In this document: one piece after another, positions 14,056 through 18,305 of the stretch
Position numbering within the stretch: position 1 is the first letter of the stretch
Layout: every line of letters begins with the position of its first letter
Source: Bathymodiolus brooksi thiotrophic gill symbiont
GTDB taxonomy: Bacteria; Pseudomonadota; Gammaproteobacteria; PS1; Pseudothioglobaceae
Assembly: GCF_903642095.1 (NCBI RefSeq)
Contig: NZ_CAHJWD020000520.1
Location: 1-18,305 of the forward strand
DNA length: 18,305 bases
Direction: 5' to 3'
Program-made: the position numbers and the translations under genes
Notes under the pieces: model-generated
Told to the model about the DNA's origin: nothing
What the model saw: the letters and a program-made list of their open reading frames with translations, nothing else
The model's database searches: none

Positions 14056-16226
14056 GAAATAGTTTACTTGCTAGTCTTCAGCGTCTAGCACAACTCCAGC
14101 GTTCCCGTTTTGACAGGGTGGAACTTCAACAAGTTGTTGAGGATGAATTTGATGAGTCAATTGCCAAGTTGGTCGTATTAAAAGGCATTTGTTCAGAATT
14201 ACTCCTGCGAACCCCTAAAAAAATAAAAACCGTTAACGACCCATCTATATTGCCAATGTTGATTTTTGATAAAGATCAAGGTTGGGGTGTGCTGAAAAGT
14301 CATAACGCTAAGGGAGAATGGATTGCCGAGTGGTTTTCTGCGGATAAGCATACTTGGTTAGAATTGGTCATTGAGGATTTAGAGGAGTATGAATTATTTG
14401 CCATTAATATGAAGAAAAAACTTGATGTTAGTAAGAGTCGAATTTTTCAAATGGTTAAGAGTGAAATTATCATCCATAAAAAATGGCTGATTAACGCTTC
14501 TGTGGCAGGGGTATTTATTAATATTGTTGCAGTAGCCAGTGCTTTTTATTCAATGCAAGTATATGACAGAGTTGTGCCAACAGGTGCTGCTCAAACTTTA
14601 ATGGTATTAACCATTGGTGTTTTAGTCTTAACGCTGTTAGATTTTATTGCTAAATTAGCGCGTGCAGGTTTGTATGAAAAACTGATTGAGAACATTGATA
14701 GGCGACTGTCCAGAGATGTGTATAAACGCTTTTTAGCGTTGCGTATGGATCAATTGCCAAAAAGTGTGGGTAGTTTAGCGTCGCAAATGCGTGGCTATGA
14801 GTCAGTGCGTTCTTTCTTATCTGCTATTACTACCTATTTGGTGGTGGATGTGCCGTTTGTTTTATTTTATATTTTATTGATTGTTGCCATTGCAGGTAAA
14901 TTGGCACTTGTGCCAGTTGCATTTTTCTTCATTGCCACTGCAACAGGCTTGTATTTCCATAAAAAAATTGAAAGATTGGCAGACAATATTAACGAATCAG
15001 TTAACCTTAAGGTAGGTATGTTAGTCGAGTCGGTTGAAGGTGCGGAAACCATTAAATCAGGACAAGGTGGCTGGCGTATGCTTTCAAACTGGATGAATGT
15101 TACCGATGAAGGGCGTGGTTATGATTTAGAAATGAAGCGTATGACTGACCAATCTCAATATATGGTAGCATTATTTCAGCAGTCTTCGTTTGTGATTATG
15201 GTAGCATTTGGTGCGATGATGATTGGTGGTGGCGGTTTAACCATGGGTGGATTGATTGCTTGCTCCATTTTATCAGGTAGAATTTTAGCACCTGTTGCGC
15301 AAATTCCAGCACAGTTAGTGCAATGGGCAAATACCAAGTCGGCGATTAAATCTTTAGATGTGATTTGGGAATTAAAGTGTGATCACGATGGTATTGAACA
15401 GCCTATTACACCTGATAATTTAAAAACTGATTTCTTTATTGAAGAAAAAACGCAGTTTAATTATGGCAGTAAAGTGGCATTGGCATTGCCAGCAATGAGC
15501 ATTAAATCAGGTGAGAAAGTTGGTATTTTAGGGCCAATTGGCTCAGGAAAGACTTCATTACTTCGTTTACTAAGTGGTATGTATAAGCCGAATTCAGGCA
15601 GGATTTTAATGAATGACATTGATTTGGCACACATCTCAAAACCTATTTTGTCTGAAAATATTGGTTTTTTACAGCAAGAAGGTCGTTTATTTAAAGGCAC
15701 TGTAAGGGAAAATCTAATTCTTGGATTGGTTGACCCGGGTGATGAAAAGATTTTAGCAGTGTCAAAAATGACTGGATTGCTAGACAGTGTTATTTCTGCT
15801 AGTGAAAAAGGGTTAGAGCATGAAATTTTTGAAGGTGGACTGGGTTTATCTGGTGGTCAAAAGCAGTTATTAAACCTTACTCGGGTGGTATTGCGAGAGC
15901 CAAAAATATGGTTGTTAGATGAGCCAACGGCATCGGTTGATAGGAATTTAGAATCTTTGTTAATTGCTATGTTTAAGAAAACCATTAAACCAGAAGATAC
16001 ACTAGTCTTAGTCACTCACAAGATGGAAATGGTAGAATTGGTTGATCGTTTGATTGTGGTTAATAAAAATCAAATTGTATTAGATGGTCCAAAAGCAGAA
16101 GTGATTGCCGCACTCTCTGGTAAGCCACAAGGAAGAGGGGCACCACAAAAAGAGGGGCAGCCGCAGCAACAAGCACAAGTAGCACAAACACAACCAAAGC
16201 CACAAGTAGAAGAGGAAAAATCATGA
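14052..16226 (+). CDS. Type I secretion ABC permease/ATPase (LssB/LapB type)
   Basis: A 724-residue inner-membrane transporter that uses ATP to drive adhesin export. The N-terminal region (about 1-130) has the size and position of a C39-like domain; no catalytic Cys-His pair of a peptidase is evident, so it is probably the degenerate, substrate-docking form. A six-helix membrane domain follows (about 145-430), with the family stretch YDRVVPTGAAQTL. The nucleotide-binding domain has Walker A GPIGSGKTS at 494-502, the signature LSGGQ at 599-603, Walker B IWLLDEPTAS from 619 (Asp623, Glu624) and the switch His656, all intact. The last 35 or so residues form a low-complexity Pro/Gln/Lys tail not expected in the family. 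The stop overlaps the adaptor gene by four bases (ATGA at 16223-16226). The closest known systems export LapA-like and RTX adhesins. Confidence 0.92.
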   Translation: MRNSLLASLQRLAQLQRSRFDRVELQQVVEDEFDESIAKLVVLKGICSELLLRTPKKIKTVNDPSILPMLIFDKDQGWGVLKSHNAKGEWIAEWFSADKHTWLELVIEDLEEYELFAINMKKKLDVSKSRIFQMVKSEIIIHKKWLINASVAGVFINIVAVASAFYSMQVYDRVVPTGAAQTLMVLTIGVLVLTLLDFIAKLARAGLYEKLIENIDRRLSRDVYKRFLALRMDQLPKSVGSLASQMRGYESVRSFLSAITTYLVVDVPFVLFYILLIVAIAGKLALVPVAFFFIATATGLYFHKKIERLADNINESVNLKVGMLVESVEGAETIKSGQGGWRMLSNWMNVTDEGRGYDLEMKRMTDQSQYMVALFQQSSFVIMVAFGAMMIGGGGLTMGGLIACSILSGRILAPVAQIPAQLVQWANTKSAIKSLDVIWELKCDHDGIEQPITPDNLKTDFFIEEKTQFNYGSKVALALPAMSIKSGEKVGILGPIGSGKTSLLRLLSGMYKPNSGRILMNDIDLAHISKPILSENIGFLQQEGRLFKGTVRENLILGLVDPGDEKILAVSKMTGLLDSVISASEKGLEHEIFEGGLGLSGGQKQLLNLTRVVLREPKIWLLDEPTASVDRNLESLLIAMFKKTIKPEDTLVLVTHKMEMVELVDRLIVVNKNQIVLDGPKAEVIAALSGKPQGRGAPQKEGQPQQQAQVAQTQPKPQVEEEKS

Positions 16227-17392
16227 GTTTAGAGAAAATCTTATTAAAAATTGAGCATTCATTTTCGGTGCCTTATGTATTGCTAAGTGCTTTATTTGCT
16301 TTTGCTTTATGGGCAACTATATTTGATATTGATGAGACTGTGCGTTCTCAAGGTAAAGTGGTGGCAAATGGTAGTAATCAAGTTATCCAAGTAGCAGATG
16401 GCGGTGTTTTGTCCAAACTTTTGGTTAAAGAGGGTGAGAGGGTTACAAAAGGTCAATTGTTGGCAACACTAGAAAATGATCGTGCACAAGCGGGCTATTA
16501 CGAAGTTGAATCTCAAGTAGCACATTTAAAGTCAGAGTTAGCAAGATCTCAGGCTATTTTGTTAAGAGCTCCGCTGGAATTTGATAAATTAACAAAAAAG
16601 TATCCCGATTTTATCAAAGCTCAAACTGCTTTGTATAAACAGCAAAAGCATTCTATAGAAGAAGAAGTATCAATTCTAAAAGAAAGCCTTGATATCAGTA
16701 TTAAAGAGTGGAAAATCAATCAAACCTTAGAAAAAAATGGCGATGTGGGGCAATTAGAAGTGTTAAGAGCCAAGCAAAAAATGTTAGACTTTAGGCGTAG
16801 GTTGTCCGATACTGAAAATAAGTATTATGAAAAAGCCAGCGCTGAGATTAAAAAAACAGAAGGTGAATTAGCAAGTGTTCTGTATAAGTTAAAAAAACAA
16901 CAAAGTGTTTTGGAATACACCAGTATTCATTCCCCTGTAAATGGTATTGTTAAGGATTTAAAAGTAACAACAGTAGGTGGTGTGTTGCGTTCGGGTGAGC
17001 AGTTGATGGAAATATCTCCCTCACAAGGTGGCGTAATTTTAGAAGCAAAAATTGCTCCTGTGGATATTGGTCGACTAAAGTCTGGTATGTTGACAACGAT
17101 TAAACTTGATGCTTTTGATTATACGATTTTTGGTGGCTTAAAGGGGACAGTTACCTACATCAGTTCGGATACTTTGTTAGACAAAGACTCTTCAGGCAGG
17201 GAAGCAGCTTTTTATCAAGTCAATATTAAAATTGAAGGCCCAGAACATGATGAAAATGAAAAATCTAAATTAATCAAGCCAAAACTTGGTATGTCAGGTA
17301 CGGTTGATATTAAAGTTGGTCAACGCTCTTTATTCACTTACCTTATTAAGCCTATTTCGCGTGGATTTGGTGGTGCACTTAACGAAAAGTAG
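16223..17392 (+). CDS. HlyD-family type I secretion adaptor
   Basis: A 389-residue membrane-fusion protein that bridges the inner-membrane ABC transporter and the TolC-like channel. A short cytoplasmic N-terminus precedes one membrane helix (about 14-33). The first half of a biotinyl-lipoyl-like domain (QVIQVADGGVLSKLLVKEG, about 51-80) leads into a long periplasmic coiled-coil hairpin (about 85-230). The second half (SIHSPVNGIVKDL from about 234) and a C-terminal beta-barrel follow. Length and order match the LapC/HlyD group (usually about 390-480, so at the shorter end). Its start overlaps the ABC gene stop, and its TAG stop is directly followed by the ATG of the next gene with no spacer. 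Confidence 0.92.
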   Translation: MSLEKILLKIEHSFSVPYVLLSALFAFALWATIFDIDETVRSQGKVVANGSNQVIQVADGGVLSKLLVKEGERVTKGQLLATLENDRAQAGYYEVESQVAHLKSELARSQAILLRAPLEFDKLTKKYPDFIKAQTALYKQQKHSIEEEVSILKESLDISIKEWKINQTLEKNGDVGQLEVLRAKQKMLDFRRRLSDTENKYYEKASAEIKKTEGELASVLYKLKKQQSVLEYTSIHSPVNGIVKDLKVTTVGGVLRSGEQLMEISPSQGGVILEAKIAPVDIGRLKSGMLTTIKLDAFDYTIFGGLKGTVTYISSDTLLDKDSSGREAAFYQVNIKIEGPEHDENEKSKLIKPKLGMSGTVDIKVGQRSLFTYLIKPISRGFGGALNEK

Positions 17393-18187
17393 ATGGCTAC
17401 TAAATCCAATCTATTTAAAATTGGTCTAGGATTTTTATCAGTTGCCTTTTTGTCAATAACTTATGCCAGTAATTGGCAAGGTGCATCGTGGCAATCTAAA
17501 GATTACATAAAAAAAGCCTTTTTTGAAATCGCCTATAAAAATGAATATCGCAAGGGGGCGAGCAATTTAAGACGCTGGAAAAAGCGTATTCAATATAAAG
17601 TTGAGTATTTTGAACTTCCAGAAGACTTTAAAATGGCTGAAAATTTGATTGATGAGCATTTTAAAGACTTGTCTGATATTACCGCCTTGCCGATTGTTAA
17701 AAGTGATCATTATTCCAATTTTAAAATTATTCTCACCAAACGATCATATTACAAGGAAGCCATTGAGAAATATACCAGCACGACAATAAAAAATATTGAC
17801 ACTCAGTCTAATTGCTTGCTATTTATTAAGCACAGGCATTATGAGTTGTTTGATGCTACCGTTATTATCCCTGCTGACCATGCAATGCGTTATGGTTTAT
17901 TGCCTGCTTGCATCGTAGAAGAACTCGCTCAAGCCATGGGTTTGCCAAATGATTCAGATTGGGTTAACCCTTCAGTGGCAAATGATAAAAGTGTATTAGA
18001 TTTATTAACAGGATTAGATTATTTGATGTTAAGAATACTCTATGATAAGCGTCTGAGAATTGGTATGAGCGTTAAACAAAGTATTCCCATTGTCGATAAA
18101 ATATTACTCGACTTTGAACAACAAGGACTAATTAAAAACGCCATATTAAAAGCAAGAGAACTGAGGCTCAGTCGGCGACTAGAATAA
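17393..18187 (+). CDS. Exported DUF2927-family protein
   Basis: A 264-residue protein with a probable signal peptide (Lys-containing start, hydrophobic core 10-22, cleavage likely after Ala25 in TYA-SN), so it should act in the periplasm. Residues about 60-240 resemble DUF2927: the key stretch CIVEELAQAMGLPNDSD begins at Cys173 and is followed by a Pro-Ser-x-x-Asn-Asp segment and LLTGLDYLMLRILYDKRLRIGM (first part about 204-215). The E176-E177-x-x-Q180 pattern looks like a worn-down HExxH metal site, but without histidines a peptidase activity is not supported. Cys141 and Cys173 could pair. The ATG abuts the adaptor stop (TAGATG) with no clear Shine-Dalgarno, so it is almost certainly co-translated with the secretion genes. 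A role in adhesin secretion, retention or processing is inferred from position only. The protein is the last gene of the operon. Confidence 0.8.
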   Translation: MATKSNLFKIGLGFLSVAFLSITYASNWQGASWQSKDYIKKAFFEIAYKNEYRKGASNLRRWKKRIQYKVEYFELPEDFKMAENLIDEHFKDLSDITALPIVKSDHYSNFKIILTKRSYYKEAIEKYTSTTIKNIDTQSNCLLFIKHRHYELFDATVIIPADHAMRYGLLPACIVEELAQAMGLPNDSDWVNPSVANDKSVLDLLTGLDYLMLRILYDKRLRIGMSVKQSIPIVDKILLDFEQQGLIKNAILKARELRLSRRLE

Positions 18188-18239
18188 TTATTCAAAAATA
18201 AACCAAACAATCTGGCGTTCATCCTTATCCTTAAATTAA

Positions 18240-18265
18240 CCACATAAATACAAGTATTTTTGTGG
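18240..18265 (+). terminator. Possible terminator after the adhesin operon
   Basis: CCACA (18240-18244) pairs with TGTGG (18261-18265), then after one T-T mismatch AAATA pairs with TATTT, around a CAAG loop. The following bases (CGTTATGTTTT) are only moderately T-rich, so termination may be inefficient. It lies about 50 bp after the last gene of the operon. The stem is nearly symmetrical and could work in both directions. Confidence 0.4.
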
Positions 18266-18274
18266 CGTTATGTT

Positions 18275-18304
18275 TTGACAATGGTATTATTCAATAACTA
18301 TATT
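18275..18304 (+). promoter_or_regulatory. Candidate sigma-70 promoter at the window edge
   Basis: A perfect TTGACA (18275-18280) is followed after 18 bases by TATATT (18299-18304, 5 of 6). It would drive a gene beyond the right edge of the window. Only sequence similarity supports it. Confidence 0.45.
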
Positions 18305-18305
18305 G

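Noticed and set aside
17909..17953. DUF2927 EExxQ stretch as an active zinc-peptidase site
   Set aside because: The histidines of HExxH are absent and no third ligand is evident, so catalytic function is not supported by the sequence.

Overview
The window is visibly AT-rich, with dense, almost entirely plus-strand coding. The ntrY-ntrX-trkA-trkH order and protein character suggest a gammaproteobacterium. The mix of RCC1-like repeat protein, small transposon-derived element and giant RTX-type adhesin would fit a marine lineage such as the SUP05/Thioglobus/mussel-symbiont group. That taxonomic guess is inference; nothing here proves it.

Layout. (1) Bases 1-273 are the 3' end of a gene of 38-residue RCC1-like repeats, read in frame 1. 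(2) Bases 272-480 are a 209-bp non-coding element with 20-bp imperfect terminal inverted repeats and a 3-bp ATT target duplication: a MITE-like element. It supplies the last two bases of the stop codon of the repeat gene and ends 51 bp before ntrY. (3) Bases 532-6108 are a tight operon: the membrane sensor kinase NtrY, a short NtrX-like regulator (receiver plus Fis-type helix-turn-helix, no AAA+ sigma-54 domain), and the potassium uptake proteins TrkA and TrkH. (4) Bases 6109-6260 hold a candidate sigma-70 promoter and a duplicated Shine-Dalgarno-bearing 11-mer. (5) Bases 6261-18187 are a complete type I secretion adhesin operon: a 2060-residue adhesin, a TolC-like outer-membrane channel with an unusual C-terminal extension, an LssB/LapB-type ABC permease/ATPase, an HlyD-type adaptor and a predicted exported DUF2927 protein. 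(6) Bases 18188-18305 hold a possible terminator and a promoter-like sequence pointing out of the window.

How the genes work together. NtrY probably senses an extracytoplasmic or redox/nitrogen-related cue and phosphorylates NtrX. TrkA gates the TrkH potassium channel with NAD(H)/nucleotide-binding RCK domains, and the overlap of ntrX with trkA suggests co-translation. In the second operon the adhesin carries a C-terminal RTX/secretion signal for the ABC-HlyD-TolC channel. Its N-terminal Bap-like prefix and hydrophobic segment probably hold it at the cell surface. The DUF2927 protein, translationally coupled to the adaptor, is the best candidate for an undescribed accessory factor of this adhesin pathway, because no LapD/LapG-type release genes are visible here.
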